NCBI RefSeq assembly: GCF_003515775.1
Contig: NZ_QWEI01000002.1
Location: 372,001 to 436,000, forward strand
Reading direction: 5' to 3'
Source: Ureibacillus yapensis
GTDB lineage: Bacteria > Bacillota > Bacilli > Bacillales_A > Planococcaceae
DNA: 64,000 nucleotides
Part shown: piece after piece, positions 1 to 8,885 of the stretch
Layout of the letters: each line of letters begins with the position of its first letter
How positions within the stretch are numbered: the stretch's first letter is position 1
Position numbers and translations under genes: made by a program
The notes under the pieces: model-generated
The model's input: only the letters and a program-made list of their open reading frames with translations
What the model was told of the DNA's origin: nothing
Databases searched by the model: none

Positions 1-115
1 GCTTTTTCGCCTTATCATTTTGACCTATCACAGCCAAATCATCCACGCTTAAATCATATCCATAGCCATATTCTTCACGGTCTAATGTGCTTTTTTTCTT
101 TTTGCTCAACTTCAT
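1..115 (-). CDS. N-terminal fragment of an unidentified protein (cut by window edge)
   Basis: An ATG at 113-115 is preceded by a strong TGGAGGTG ribosome site, and an open frame of 38 codons runs off the left end. The visible peptide starts MKLSKKKKSTLDREEYGY and is lysine-rich then acidic, with no membrane segment yet. In B. subtilis the class B penicillin-binding gene pbpA lies close to sodA, and such proteins start with a short basic cytoplasmic tail before the membrane anchor. That makes a PBP possible, but nothing in the fragment proves it. Confidence 0.55.
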   Translation of the reverse strand, partial: MKLSKKKKSTLDREEYGYGYDLSVDDLAVIGQNDKAKK

Positions 116-299
116 CACCTCCACAAGAATAATTTGGTCTTTTATTTTGCAATTATGCTTTTTGAATCGAAAATTCCAACTTTCATGAAATCCTTTTTAA
201 ATTAGGAATAAGGTTGATTTGCTTGAGAGCGTAAAGGTTTATGTTATGTTGTTTTGTTTTGCTTTTGCCCCAATTGAGCATTATTAATCTTAATGATTT

Positions 300-344
300 A
301 AATAAAAAAAAATCGTTCATCTCTTAAAGAGTGAACGATTTTTT
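300..344 (-). terminator. Rho-independent terminator of sodA
   Basis: The arms AATCGTTCA (311-319) and TGAACGATT (332-340) form a perfect stem. An A-rich run at 300-310 reads as a U-tract on the minus strand. A short T run on the right makes it possibly bidirectional. Confidence 0.85.
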
Positions 345-365
345 GAAAGCTTGGAGTAAAGCTAA

Positions 366-971
366 TTATTTTGCTGCAGCGTATTTTTCAGCAACTACGT
401 CCCAGTTTACAACATTCCAGAATGCTGAAATGTAGTCAGGACGACGGTTTTGATAGTTTAAGTAGTAAGCATGTTCCCAAACGTCCAAGCCAAGGATTGG
501 TGTTTTGCCTTCCATGACTGGAGAGTCTTGGTTTGGAGTTGAAGTGATTGCAAGTTCGCCGCCATCTACTACTAACCAAGCCCAACCTGAACCGAAGCGG
601 CCAGTTGCTGCTTTAACAAATTCGTCTTTGAATGCATCAAGGCTGCCGAATTTCGCATCAATTGCAGATGCTAATTCACCAGATGGAGTGTTTGAACCGC
701 CTGGAGCTAGAATTTCCCAGAATAAAGTATGGTTGGCATGTCCGCCGCCATTGTTGCGTACTGCCGTTTGTTTGTCAGCTGGCAACGCATCAATGTTTGA
801 GATAAGATCAAGTAGATCTTTCTCTGCAAATTCTGTTCCTTCTACTGCTGCGTTTAAGTTTGTAACATAAGTGTTGTGGTGTTTAGTGTGGTGGATTTCC
901 ATCGTTTTTGCATCGATGTGTGGTTCTAATGCATCATAAGAATAAGTTAATTGTGGTAATTCATAAGCCAT
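366..971 (-). CDS. sodA: superoxide dismutase, Mn (Mn/Fe family)
   Basis: Converts superoxide to oxygen and hydrogen peroxide in the cytoplasm. The 201-residue protein has the usual family length. Metal ligands are visible: His27 in the N-terminal helical hairpin, His81 in [10 protein letters not shown], and Asp/His in DVWEHAYY near residue 165. The NNGGGH context and the glutamine in TPNQDSP are typical of the manganese form. I start it at MAYELPQL because GGGAGGAATTCACA sits just before that ATG; an upstream in-frame ATG lies within the ribosome site itself. It is a single-gene unit with its own terminator. Confidence 0.97.
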   Translation of the reverse strand: MAYELPQLTYSYDALEPHIDAKTMEIHHTKHHNTYVTNLNAAVEGTEFAEKDLLDLISNIDALPADKQTAVRNNGGGHANHTLFWEILAPGGSNTPSGELASAIDAKFGSLDAFKDEFVKAATGRFGSGWAWLVVDGGELAITSTPNQDSPVMEGKTPILGLDVWEHAYYLNYQNRRPDYISAFWNVVNWDVVAEKYAAAK

Positions 972-1108
972 TGTGAATTCCTCCCTCAAATTAAAAAAGT
1001 AATGTTGATTCCTTTTCTAGGTTATCAAAATTAGTTCTACGATTCAATTAATAAACTCTCAAGTTTTACAATTCAGCCTTTTGACGGAAAGTTTGGCTGG
1101 ATTTTACT

Positions 1109-1588
1109 CTAAATCGCAACAATAAAAATAACAATCATGATCGCTTGAATAATCCCTTTGGTTGCGACAGATGTTAAAAACCCGACCACTGAACCGACGC
1201 CTGCTTTCATCGCTTGTTTCACGTCCGTTCTTGTGATCAGCAGCTCTCCAATCACGGCACCCAAAAATGGACCGATCAGAATGCCGGCAACAGGGATGAT
1301 AAATGGTCCCACCAATAAGCCAATTGTACTTCCCCATAACCCTGCCTTGGTTCCCCCAAACTTTTTTACCCCAATCAAGTTTGAAACAGAGTCCGCAGCA
1401 AACAACAGGACAACAAATAAAATCTCGATTGCCCAGAAGATCCATCCCAACTCACCGAATGAGAAGAACAGGCCGTAGATAACAAAGCCCAATAAAATAA
1501 AAAGTACAGATGGAATTATCGGATAAACAAGCCCAACAAACGCGATGATAAAACTGGCTATAATCAGCACCCATGCAATTATGTCCAA
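1109..1588 (-). CDS. yqgC: DUF456 family membrane protein (YqgC-like)
   Basis: A 159-residue, very hydrophobic protein with about four or five membrane segments and the glycine-rich turns ([18 protein letters not shown]) typical of the DUF456 family. Function is unknown in the family. The start is a TTG at 1586-1588 preceded by AGGGG with normal spacing. It lies beside sodA, as yqgC does in B. subtilis, which supports the assignment. No partner or substrate can be read from the sequence. Confidence 0.85.
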   Translation of the reverse strand: MDIIAWVLIIASFIIAFVGLVYPIIPSVLFILLGFVIYGLFFSFGELGWIFWAIEILFVVLLFAADSVSNLIGVKKFGGTKAGLWGSTIGLLVGPFIIPVAGILIGPFLGAVIGELLITRTDVKQAMKAGVGSVVGFLTSVATKGIIQAIMIVIFIVAI

Positions 1589-1747
1589 AAAAACAGCCCC
1601 TATTCATGTATTGTATACAAGTTTGAATTAAATACGATTGTGCATCAAAAAAAGTTTCAATTGGATGTTAATTCTACTTTATATATTTTACCATCTCCAC
1701 TTCTTGAATCCGGAATTTCATGATAAACTCTCCTGTGGAGGAGAAAA

Positions 1748-2257
1748 ATGATGAACCATTTTAAGCTTTTGATCGATAGTCTTTTTTACCCTAAAAAACT
1801 TGCGGCTTATAGATTATTGCCTATAGGAAAAACGCTTCAATATGTTTTTATATTGGTTTCCGCAATTACCATCTTTTCTTTTATACAATTTCTGATGGGG
1901 GTTTCCGACCCTTCAACCAACATTCAAGGTTTAACCGAATACATAGAAGACATTATATGGCTCTTATACCCTTTTGCCTTCATTTTATTATTTCTTACTT
2001 CTACCGTTGTTATTTTTGTCAGAATCAGCATTTATGCTTTTGTCGGGATTGTCATTTTGAAAATCCTCAACCGACGGGGCGAGTATCGCCATATGTGGCG
2101 CACTGCAAGCCTCGCAATCACGTGGTCGACCCTTTTGTCCATTCTATTTTCAATGTTGCAGCTTTCAAGTACAGTTTCAACCATGATAGGAATACTTATT
2201 ACCATTATTCTATTAGTGGTCGCTTCTGCTAAATATCCGAAAATACCAAAAAAATAA
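1748..2257 (+). CDS. yqgB: DUF1189 family membrane protein (YqgB-like)
   Basis: A 169-residue protein with a cytoplasmic N-terminus (MNHFKLLIDSLFYPKKLAAY) followed by four hydrophobic segments at roughly 30-48, 70-98, 115-135 and 138-160. The DUF1189 pattern of an early FYPKK..AAYR motif and later transmembrane hairpins fits. GGAGGAG lies five bases before two adjacent ATG codons, so the exact start could be either. B. subtilis yqgB lies in the same neighbourhood. The biochemical role is unknown. Confidence 0.8.
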   Translation: MMNHFKLLIDSLFYPKKLAAYRLLPIGKTLQYVFILVSAITIFSFIQFLMGVSDPSTNIQGLTEYIEDIIWLLYPFAFILLFLTSTVVIFVRISIYAFVGIVILKILNRRGEYRHMWRTASLAITWSTLLSILFSMLQLSSTVSTMIGILITIILLVVASAKYPKIPKK

Positions 2258-2265
2258 TAGGAATG

Positions 2266-2309
2266 AATCCCCCTCCTCTTCATATAGTGGTAGAAAGGAG
2301 GGGTTTTTT
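2266..2309 (+). terminator. Terminator-like hairpin whose 3' arm is the next gene's ribosome site
   Basis: CCCCTCCT (2270-2277) pairs with AGGAGGGG (2296-2303), followed by six T residues. It is positioned to end yqgB transcription. The AAAGGAGGGG arm is also the only Shine-Dalgarno for the ATG at 2310, seven bases later. Confidence 0.8.
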
Positions 2310-2645
2310 ATGAGATTCTTATTGTTTACGGTTGTCTTCTTCCTTATAGCAGCCGTTATTAAAATAGATTTGACGGAAGGTACTGTTCCCCTTGCCGCCT
2401 TTGATACAGCACAAGAAATTCAAGCTTGTGAACAGCAAATTTCAATAAAAGCTCTGTCCGTGGCGACAAATGCAGGAGATACGGTTCAAGGGTTGCTGGC
2501 AGCCTATCCGTCGGAAGTCGAAGTGTCCTATCCTGAGCGGATGGCCCAGTTTTACGAACTAAATCCGCACTTGCAAAAACAATCCATGGTGCCTGGAGAA
2601 CTCATTAAAATACCAATCTATGATAAAATAAAAAATGAGTGCTGA
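2310..2645 (+). CDS. yqfZ: small secreted or membrane-anchored LysM-like protein (YqfZ-like)
   Basis: A 111-residue protein with an N-terminal hydrophobic helix (residues 2-17) serving as signal or anchor. A LysM-like module follows in the second half: a GDTVQGLLAAYP start, a middle with YELNPHL, and an end at PGELIKIPIY. LysM modules bind peptidoglycan-type glycans, so the protein probably sits at the cell or spore envelope. It lies beside ispG, as yqfZ does in B. subtilis. Its ribosome site is buried in the preceding hairpin, so translation may depend on that structure being open. The repeat match is by eye and moderately diverged. Confidence 0.75.
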   Translation: MRFLLFTVVFFLIAAVIKIDLTEGTVPLAAFDTAQEIQACEQQISIKALSVATNAGDTVQGLLAAYPSEVEVSYPERMAQFYELNPHLQKQSMVPGELIKIPIYDKIKNEC

Positions 2646-2765
2646 ATATCATATCAGTCAGGCGTTTTAAACTCCGGCTGATTAAAGTAAAAAAAAACGT
2701 TTCTTCCTTGTTCATCTTTTACGACACTGATAAAATAATAAAAGTGTGGTATGTTAGAAAAACAC

Positions 2766-2786
2766 AACTCGACCAAAAGTCGAGTT
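2766..2786. other. Perfect inverted repeat upstream of ispG
   Basis: AACTCGAC (2766-2773) and GTCGAGTT (2779-2786) form an 8-bp stem with a 5-base loop. It lies 100 bp before ispG. The T run is not directly adjacent (CATGTCTTTT), so it is only a weak terminator candidate for the plus strand. It could equally be a leader hairpin. Confidence 0.5.
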
Positions 2787-2886
2787 CATGTCTTTTCTTA
2801 TGCGGATTTCCTTGTTAACTTTATAGTTACCTATCCGCCAAAAGAAACATAAAGATACGTACCTCGATATAAAGGAGAGAATCTTC

Positions 2887-3999
2887 ATGAGTGAAATAAC
2901 TCACCGTACAAAAACGCGTCCCGTGCGTGTTGGTAATTTAACGATTGGTGGTAGTAACGAACTATTCATCCAAAGTATGTGTATGTCAAAAACACATGAT
3001 GTCGAAGCAACAGTTGCAGAAATTCTTCGCTTGGAAGAAGCAGGTTGCCAAATCGTGCGTGTTGCTGTTCCGGATGAACGTGCAGCAAATGCCATTGCTG
3101 ATATAAAAAAACGCATCCATATTCCGTTAGTAGCGGATATTCATTTTGATTATAAACTGGCTTTAAAGGCGATCGAGAACGGGATTGACAAAGTGCGCAT
3201 CAACCCGGGAAATATCGGACGCCGCGAAAAAGTTGAAGCTGTTGTAAATGCTGCAAAAGCAAAAGGAATTCCAATCCGCATCGGTGTAAATGCAGGGTCA
3301 TTGGAACGCCATATTCTAGAAAAATATGGTTATCCAACTGCAGATGGAATGGTAGAATCCGCTTTGCATCATATTAAAATTCTGGAAGATCTCGATTTCC
3401 ACGATATCATCGTTTCCATGAAAGCATCTGACGTAAACCTTGCCATAGAAGCATATGAAAAAGCGTCAAAAGCTTTCGATTACCCGCTTCACCTTGGCAT
3501 TACAGAATCAGGCACTTTATTCGCAGGTACTGTTAAATCAGCAGCCGGGCTTGGAGCAATCCTATCAAGAGGCATCGGCAACACATTGCGTATTTCTTTA
3601 TCCGCAGATCCCGTGGAAGAAGTAAAAGTTGCCCGTGAACTATTAAAATCATTCGGCTTGGCATCGAATATGGCTACATTAATTTCTTGCCCAACTTGCG
3701 GCCGTATTGAAATTGATCTAATTTCAATTGCCAATGAAGTAGAAGAATACATTTCCAAGTTGAATGTTCCATTAAAAGTTGCCGTTCTTGGTTGTGCCGT
3801 AAACGGCCCTGGAGAAGCACGCGAAGCGGATATCGGAATTGCCGGTGCCCGTGGCGAAGGATTATTGTTCATGAAGGGTAAAACGGTTCGTAAAGTACCA
3901 GAGGAAACGATGGTAGAAGAACTGAAAAAAGAAATCGATAAATTGGCAGCAGAAATGGTGGAAGAACGAGCTAAAGCAGAAGCCCAAAGCTTGAGCTAG
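2887..3999 (+). CDS. ispG: 4-hydroxy-3-methylbut-2-en-1-yl diphosphate synthase
   Basis: Penultimate enzyme of the MEP isoprenoid pathway: a 4Fe-4S protein that reduces methylerythritol cyclodiphosphate to HMBPP. At 370 residues it is the short bacterial form with a TIM barrel (about 1-250) and a C-terminal iron-sulfur domain. The cluster ligands are visible in ISCPTCGR (near 268/271) and [11 protein letters not shown] (Cys near 303, Glu near 310). AAAGGAGAG precedes the ATG. The next pathway enzyme, ispH, is also in this window at 21.7 kb on the other strand, as B. subtilis also keeps both in this region. Confidence 0.97.
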   Translation: MSEITHRTKTRPVRVGNLTIGGSNELFIQSMCMSKTHDVEATVAEILRLEEAGCQIVRVAVPDERAANAIADIKKRIHIPLVADIHFDYKLALKAIENGIDKVRINPGNIGRREKVEAVVNAAKAKGIPIRIGVNAGSLERHILEKYGYPTADGMVESALHHIKILEDLDFHDIIVSMKASDVNLAIEAYEKASKAFDYPLHLGITESGTLFAGTVKSAAGLGAILSRGIGNTLRISLSADPVEEVKVARELLKSFGLASNMATLISCPTCGRIEIDLISIANEVEEYISKLNVPLKVAVLGCAVNGPGEAREADIGIAGARGEGLLFMKGKTVRKVPEETMVEELKKEIDKLAAEMVEERAKAEAQSLS

Positions 4000-4010
4000 G
4001 AGGTTTTTTT

Positions 4011-4592
4011 ATGACGTCCAAGCAAAAACCGCGTTTTGGCATCGATATCGATGGAACGATTACGACTCCCGATACACTCATTCCGCATATTAATAAACAA
4101 TACAAAACAAATATTGTGCTCGATGATGTCATTGAATACGATTTTTTAAGTGCTTTTCCCCACCCGGTGGACCGGAAAGAGTTCGCTAAATGGTTTAAGG
4201 AAAATGAAGCCTATATGTATTCGGTCAGCACGATTGCGCATGATGCACAGTCCATTCTTACCGCATGGCAGCACACATATGAATTGTTTTATATTTCGGC
4301 ACGTGATTTAAGCGTATTGGAAATCACGCACAAATGGTTTAAGGAAAATAGAGTTCCCTTTCATCATATCGAATTGATTGGCAGCCATGACAAGCTGGAA
4401 ATCGCTAAAAAACATAATGTAGAAGTCTTTTTTGAAGATAAGCATGACAATGCAGTCATGTTGGCCGAAGAGCTAAAAATTCCAGTGTTATTGTTTGATA
4501 CGCCATATAACCGAAAACCTGCTCCAACAAATGTTGTGCGGATTAAAACTTGGCATGAAGCAAACTACTGGATACAAAAACATTACGAATAA
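4011..4592 (+). CDS. yqfW: HAD-type nucleotidase (YqfW-like)
   Basis: A 193-residue soluble protein of the 5'(3')-deoxyribonucleotidase branch of the HAD superfamily. Motif I is GIDIDGTIT (nucleophile Asp near residue 11, second Asp two residues on), motif II the serine in YISARD, and the acidic motif is VFFEDKHDNA. It starts 11 bp after ispG with AGGAGG before the ATG, so the two are probably cotranscribed. The same pair is adjacent in B. subtilis. The substrate cannot be read from the sequence. Confidence 0.82.
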   Translation: MTSKQKPRFGIDIDGTITTPDTLIPHINKQYKTNIVLDDVIEYDFLSAFPHPVDRKEFAKWFKENEAYMYSVSTIAHDAQSILTAWQHTYELFYISARDLSVLEITHKWFKENRVPFHHIELIGSHDKLEIAKKHNVEVFFEDKHDNAVMLAEELKIPVLLFDTPYNRKPAPTNVVRIKTWHEANYWIQKHYE

Positions 4593-4594
4593 AA

Positions 4595-4633
4595 AGAAGG
4601 CAGCATGTTCACATTGACATGCCGCCTTTTTTC
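4595..4633 (+). terminator. Terminator of the ispG-yqfW unit
   Basis: AAGGC-GCATGT pairs with ACATGC-GCCTT across a short loop, followed by a run of T at about 4627-4632. Confidence 0.85.
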
Positions 4634-4741
4634 ATTTATTGACAAGGTGAAATCTTGTCCAATCATTGACTACGCCTTTTAGTAAGTATTACGGTACTTG
4701 TCCTATCGTCAAAATTAAAGAGTTCTCGAATGAAGCTTATC

Positions 4742-4870
4742 CTATATTTCCAGTATCCCCCTCGACCAACGATCCACAAATGTCTCAAATGGAATTCCAT
4801 ATTTATTGAAAATATCATGATAAACAAAATAAACGCCCAATTTTTCCAAGATTTCATCATCGATTCCCAT
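4742..4870 (-). CDS. possible 42-residue protein
   Basis: An ATG at 4868-4870 preceded by AGAAAGGAAG opens a 42-codon frame ending in TAG. The peptide (MGIDDEILEKLGVYFV...) has the composition of a real small cytoplasmic protein: acidic helix, aromatic residues and no low-complexity bias. It lies alone in a 420-bp gap between two plus-strand genes. I do not recognise a family. It could be a genuine small gene or the remaining start of a decayed one. Confidence 0.35.
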   Translation of the reverse strand: MGIDDEILEKLGVYFVYHDIFNKYGIPFETFVDRWSRGILEI

Positions 4871-5015
4871 CTTAACTTCCTTTCTTTACTTTTTTTTCAA
4901 CGCTAGCCAACTACAAATTGTTAAAAAAGTTTCCACAAATAATGTGAGGAATTTAACATTATGAAAATTTTATTTTCGTTAAGATAATTACTAATAGGAG
5001 TATGTTGGAGGTTAC

Positions 5016-5540
5016 ATGATGAAAAGATTGTTAATTCTATTATTATTGGCATCTGCTTTAAGTGGTTGCGAAAGTACAATTTACAAGATAAAAGATGCTG
5101 CTTCAGGTATTGGGACAGCTGCAGATCAAGCGGCAAAAGCAACTTCATTGGATGCCCATGCGATACGGGCGATTGAAATTAACTATAATAATGAAACTTT
5201 CTCGATGAATGATTTATTTCAATCTATTTTACGTGATGTCCAGTGGAAATATGAGAACTCGGACAATTTGCAGCAAATATCAATCAAGGGAACTTGGCAA
5301 GATCCTTTGTTTAGCCATTACAACTTTTCCAATGAGCAAAAAGCAAATTTAAAAGAAAATGGAATTGTAAAAATAGAATTCACTGTTCAAGATTCACAGA
5401 TAATACGAGAGTCTACTAAGCTGAAGATGGAGTTAAACGAGGAAGAAGCGGTAAAAATGGAAGGTGAAGATGCACTTACTTATCTGTATGATACTTATAC
5501 TTCCATTAAGCAAGAACAATTACCCTTATTAATTTTTTAA
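5016..5540 (+). CDS. hypothetical lipoprotein
   Basis: A 174-residue protein with a lipoprotein signal: basic MMKR, a leucine-rich core, and the lipobox ALSGC with Cys at residue 18. The rest is soluble and mixed in charge, ending in the hydrophobic tail LPLLIF. TGGAGG precedes two ATG codons. No catalytic motif is visible. It is probably a surface lipoprotein of a Planococcaceae-specific family. It lies directly upstream of the GGDEF-EAL gene, but with an 89-bp gap, so cotranscription is uncertain. Confidence 0.75.
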   Translation: MMKRLLILLLLASALSGCESTIYKIKDAASGIGTAADQAAKATSLDAHAIRAIEINYNNETFSMNDLFQSILRDVQWKYENSDNLQQISIKGTWQDPLFSHYNFSNEQKANLKENGIVKIEFTVQDSQIIRESTKLKMELNEEEAVKMEGEDALTYLYDTYTSIKQEQLPLLIF

Positions 5541-5629
5541 TTTTTAGAACTATCGGAAAATAATTGTGCCAAATGTTCTCTAATTTGTTATACTTTCCAT
5601 AAATATTTTAATAGATTGGGGGAACTAGC

Positions 5630-7789
5630 ATGCACAATACGAATATGCCCCTCACAAAGGATGAGATCTTCCCATTTCTTTGTCACATAAGCGAGCACTT
5701 TCAGAGCGGTATAGCAATCATTAATATAAAAAAAACTGATTTTCCTTTTGTTTATTGCAACGAAGCTTTCATATCATTGACCGGATTCTCGCGCGATGAA
5801 TTAATCGGCAACGGCATTTCTTCATTAAGAGGCAGCATAACGAACGAGGAAATGGATGCAGAGCTTCTTCATCTGTTATCCAGTAAAGCACCTTTCGAAA
5901 AGAATGTCCTTCATTATCAAAAAGATGGAACTGCCTTCTGGAATCACCTTACCTTTCAGCCGATCAAAGAGCGAGGTGGCATTACTACTTACGCTTTATT
6001 GCACTGCAAAGATATAACAGAGCAAATGCTGAGCAAAATGCTGTCCAAATTGGAACATGAAGTATATATAGAATTAGAGAAAGATGGCGATTTAAAAAAT
6101 ACCCTGCAATTAATCGCCGAAAAGGTGGAAAGATATTATATCCGGGATATTTATTGTGCTATTCACATTGTAAAAGAGAACAGGCAGCTTCAGGCAATCG
6201 CAAGCGGCTCCCTTCCACTTAGAGTAATAAAAGCCTTAAATCATCTGGAAATCAGTCTTACTGCAAACTATAACGATAACGTAATTTATATCAATGAATT
6301 AACTTTAACCAACCATCATTATAATAAAATAATTCAAGGCTATAATCTTTCTTCCTGTTGGTCAAAGCCAATCTACTCGAACGAAAAAAAATTACTCGGC
6401 TATATTTCGATTTACATAAAAGAAAATCATCCATTAAAAAATGTGGATATTGAGTTTCTAAAAAAACTTTCGCCCATTATTGCACTTTCCATGAAATATG
6501 TGGAGCAAAAACAAGAACTGAAAAGATTGGCTTTCTTTGATAAATCGACTGGTCTGCCCAATTACTATAATTTTTACAATCAGCTCGAAAAATGGGTTGA
6601 AGACAAAAATAACGGTGCCATTTTATTGGTCCACCCGGGTGAATATTCAAGCATTGTAGATTTATATGGCAGAAAATTTGGAGATGAGCTAATCCATCAA
6701 ATTGTCGTTCGTATTCTCTCATTGGCAAATCTCAAAGAAAAAATGATATATGTACGATTCTCTAATTCCTCCTTTATCGTTGCAGTTAAAAAATCAAATA
6801 AAAAATTAAATAACTTTATTAACCAAATTTTGCAGGTGACGACTTTTCCTTTCAGGATAGCGGATCGGGATATTTTCATCACCCTGAAAATAGGAATTTC
6901 CCATTTTGAAGAAAATGTAACGCTCGATGAAAGCATTCGCCGGGCAGATATTGCTCTAACAAATTCGCATTTTAAAAACTCAACCATCTCATTTTTCAAA
7001 AAAGAAACAGATGAAATTATACAAAGAGAGCTTAATATTTTAAATCAGTTGCATTTTGCTCTACAAAATGAAGAGTTCACGGTTCAATTGCAGCCAAAGA
7101 TTGCTTTAAGCACTGGCACAATCGAAGGTTTTGAAGCATTGGCAAGATGGAATTCACCGGTACTGGGTAATGTGTCTCCATCAGAATTTATTGCGATTGC
7201 CGAAAAAAGCCGAAAAATAAATGAAATCGATATTTCTATTTTAAAATTAGTATTAAACTTTCTAAGTTCTCGGTTGAAAAATGGGCAGAAAATCGTCCCG
7301 ATTGCCGTCAATATTTCACCCGTTCATTTTTACAGCGAATCTTTTGTTCTTGATTTCATTTCGTTGGTGGAGGAATACGAAATCCCTCCAGAGTTTATAA
7401 AGATTGAAATAACAGAAAGTGCCCAGTTGATGGATTTGGATAAGGCAAAAGAAATTTTGTCGGAGTTAAAAATGCTGGGCTATGAAAGTTCGATAGATGA
7501 TTTTGGGGTCGGATTCTCAAGTTTAAGTTATTTGCAGCAGCTTCCTTTTTCAGAAATAAAGATTGACCGCAGTTTCATCAACAATATATCCAATGCCGAG
7601 ATGCATGCAGTGGTCCAAACAATCGTGCAACTGGCAGAAAACTTAAGAATGCAAGTGGTTGCAGAGGGAATCGAAACTGCCGAACAGTTTTCGATTCTGC
7701 AAAAAATGGGCTGCAAATCCGGACAAGGATATTATTTTTTTAAACCAATGTCTTTGGAACAAGCCGAAAATCTCCTCGATACAATTTAA
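5630..7789 (+). CDS. PAS-GAF-GGDEF-EAL protein, probable c-di-GMP phosphodiesterase with dead cyclase domain
   Basis: A 719-residue cytoplasmic protein without membrane segments. A PAS domain of LOV-like type (about 20-135; FVYCNEAFISLTGFSRDEL, YQKDGTAFWNHL) lacks the photoactive cysteine, since GNGIS stands where GRNCR is expected. A GAF-like domain spans about 150-295. The GGDEF domain (about 300-455) has SNSSF at the signature, so cyclase activity is not expected. The EAL domain (about 470-715) keeps the catalytic set: EALARW, the Asn of VNISP, ITES, IDDFGVGFSSL, IKIDRSF, AEGIET and GQGYYF. The likely role is c-di-GMP hydrolysis to pGpG under PAS/GAF control. GGGGGAA precedes the ATG. Confidence 0.9.
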   Translation: MHNTNMPLTKDEIFPFLCHISEHFQSGIAIINIKKTDFPFVYCNEAFISLTGFSRDELIGNGISSLRGSITNEEMDAELLHLLSSKAPFEKNVLHYQKDGTAFWNHLTFQPIKERGGITTYALLHCKDITEQMLSKMLSKLEHEVYIELEKDGDLKNTLQLIAEKVERYYIRDIYCAIHIVKENRQLQAIASGSLPLRVIKALNHLEISLTANYNDNVIYINELTLTNHHYNKIIQGYNLSSCWSKPIYSNEKKLLGYISIYIKENHPLKNVDIEFLKKLSPIIALSMKYVEQKQELKRLAFFDKSTGLPNYYNFYNQLEKWVEDKNNGAILLVHPGEYSSIVDLYGRKFGDELIHQIVVRILSLANLKEKMIYVRFSNSSFIVAVKKSNKKLNNFINQILQVTTFPFRIADRDIFITLKIGISHFEENVTLDESIRRADIALTNSHFKNSTISFFKKETDEIIQRELNILNQLHFALQNEEFTVQLQPKIALSTGTIEGFEALARWNSPVLGNVSPSEFIAIAEKSRKINEIDISILKLVLNFLSSRLKNGQKIVPIAVNISPVHFYSESFVLDFISLVEEYEIPPEFIKIEITESAQLMDLDKAKEILSELKMLGYESSIDDFGVGFSSLSYLQQLPFSEIKIDRSFINNISNAEMHAVVQTIVQLAENLRMQVVAEGIETAEQFSILQKMGCKSGQGYYFFKPMSLEQAENLLDTI

Positions 7790-7819
7790 TCGTCAATCCC
7801 ATTTTCGCCTTCCGCAATT

Positions 7820-7861
7820 AAAAAAGCTGGAATACAGTTTCAATTTGCATTCCAGCTTTAT
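7820..7861. terminator. Bidirectional terminator between convergent genes
   Basis: AAAGCTGGAAT (7823-7833) pairs with ATTCCAGCTTT (7849-7859). It lies between the converging EAL and esterase-like genes, with A and T tracts on the two sides. Confidence 0.85.
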
Positions 7862-7871
7862 GCGCTCAACC

Positions 7872-8531
7872 TTAATTTACTTTGTTTTCATCCACTAAAT
7901 CTTCTGAGATAAAAGAAATTAAATCGCGTAGATTTTCAGGTGTAACACCGTGTCCATCCTCGTAAGTCTTAAAGGTTACATTACCTCCCAGTTCTTCGAA
8001 ATAGTTTTTGCTATCAGTTCCCCACTGAATTGGATAAACATAATCATATTCCCCATGTGAAATAAAGATTTTTGTTCGATCGAAAGGTGCTTTTTTATAT
8101 TCGTTCATTACAAATTCCGGTAAAAATCCACTTAAGGCAACCGTTCCGCTTATTAAATTGCCTAAAGTAAGTGTCAATGTTTCCGCAACAGCCGCTCCTT
8201 GATTAAAGCCGATTAAATAGATTTTCTGAATATCAAGCTGATATTGTTCAATTGCTTCCAAAATAAAGCTTTGCGTAAAGGTAATCATTTTATCAAATAC
8301 GTCACGAATCGGTTTACCTTCTTCTTCAAAAGTATAAAAGGCAAAACCGGGTGAATGTGTAATAGGACCTCTTAAACTAAAAATATGGCATTGTCCTGTA
8401 AATTCTTCAACTAATTGCAATAGATCCTCCTCATTACTACCCAACCCATGGAATAAAAAAATCGCCGGCTGTTTTTCGCCATTTGCCGATTGATGCGGTG
8501 CAATATATTTAAATGTATAAGGTGATTTCAT
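7872..8531 (-). CDS. alpha/beta-hydrolase of the carboxylesterase/phospholipase type with Ser-to-Asn change at the nucleophile position
   Basis: A 219-residue protein with the Abhydrolase_2 layout: oxyanion region FLFHGLGSNEEDL, nucleophile elbow GFNQGAA, acid in ISHGEYDYVYP, and histidine in DGHGVTPENL. The elbow in active members is GFSQG. Here the codon is AAT (Asn), one base away from AGT (Ser). Acid and histidine are kept. The protein is therefore either inactive as a serine esterase, altered in chemistry, or affected by a sequencing or assembly error. It stands alone between terminators. Confidence 0.85.
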   Translation of the reverse strand: MKSPYTFKYIAPHQSANGEKQPAIFLFHGLGSNEEDLLQLVEEFTGQCHIFSLRGPITHSPGFAFYTFEEEGKPIRDVFDKMITFTQSFILEAIEQYQLDIQKIYLIGFNQGAAVAETLTLTLGNLISGTVALSGFLPEFVMNEYKKAPFDRTKIFISHGEYDYVYPIQWGTDSKNYFEELGGNVTFKTYEDGHGVTPENLRDLISFISEDLVDENKVN

Positions 8532-8885
8532 GTTTTTTAATTCCTTTCTCCATTAACTTTCCTTGATAGTTAGATTTTATCAGAGTTTCATAGGAAATAT
8601 TTATTTTTAAATGAGATTGGCTTATATAGAACATTTGAACTAAATTATTTTTTGAAAAATTGAAAGTAATTTAGCTATAACAAATTTGAAAATAATGGTT
8701 ATATGGTAAAAAAATATTAATAAATCGTTATTTATCGAATATTTTTAATATTTTAGCATTTTATTCTACGCTTTTATACTCAATTTCAACTTTTTGTCAT
8801 TTTTCCATTGTCAATTATAGACATATTTCGTTACACTTAGGATAGGCATTACTAGAAATTTATTATTCTATTTAAGAGGTGTTTC
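8532..8885. other. AT-rich intergenic gap
   Basis: 354 bp between divergent genes, very AT-rich, with no open frame that looks real. Loose promoter-like hexamers for the plus-strand gene are TTGTCA (8794-8799) and TATAGA (8816-8821), 16 bp apart. I see no hairpin or repeat. Confidence 0.5.

Noticed and set aside
1104-1445. A 113-codon cysteine-rich minus-strand frame
   Set aside because: It overlaps yqgC out of frame, has no ribosome site, and its composition is that of a shadow frame.
4663-4860. A 65-codon minus-strand frame with a hydrophobic start
   Set aside because: No ribosome site; it overlaps the more plausible 42-codon frame, which has one.
8794-8836. Promoter of the orphan gene at 8886
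   Set aside because: Two overlapping hexamer pairs can be drawn, neither close enough to consensus to choose; it is mentioned only in the gap entry.
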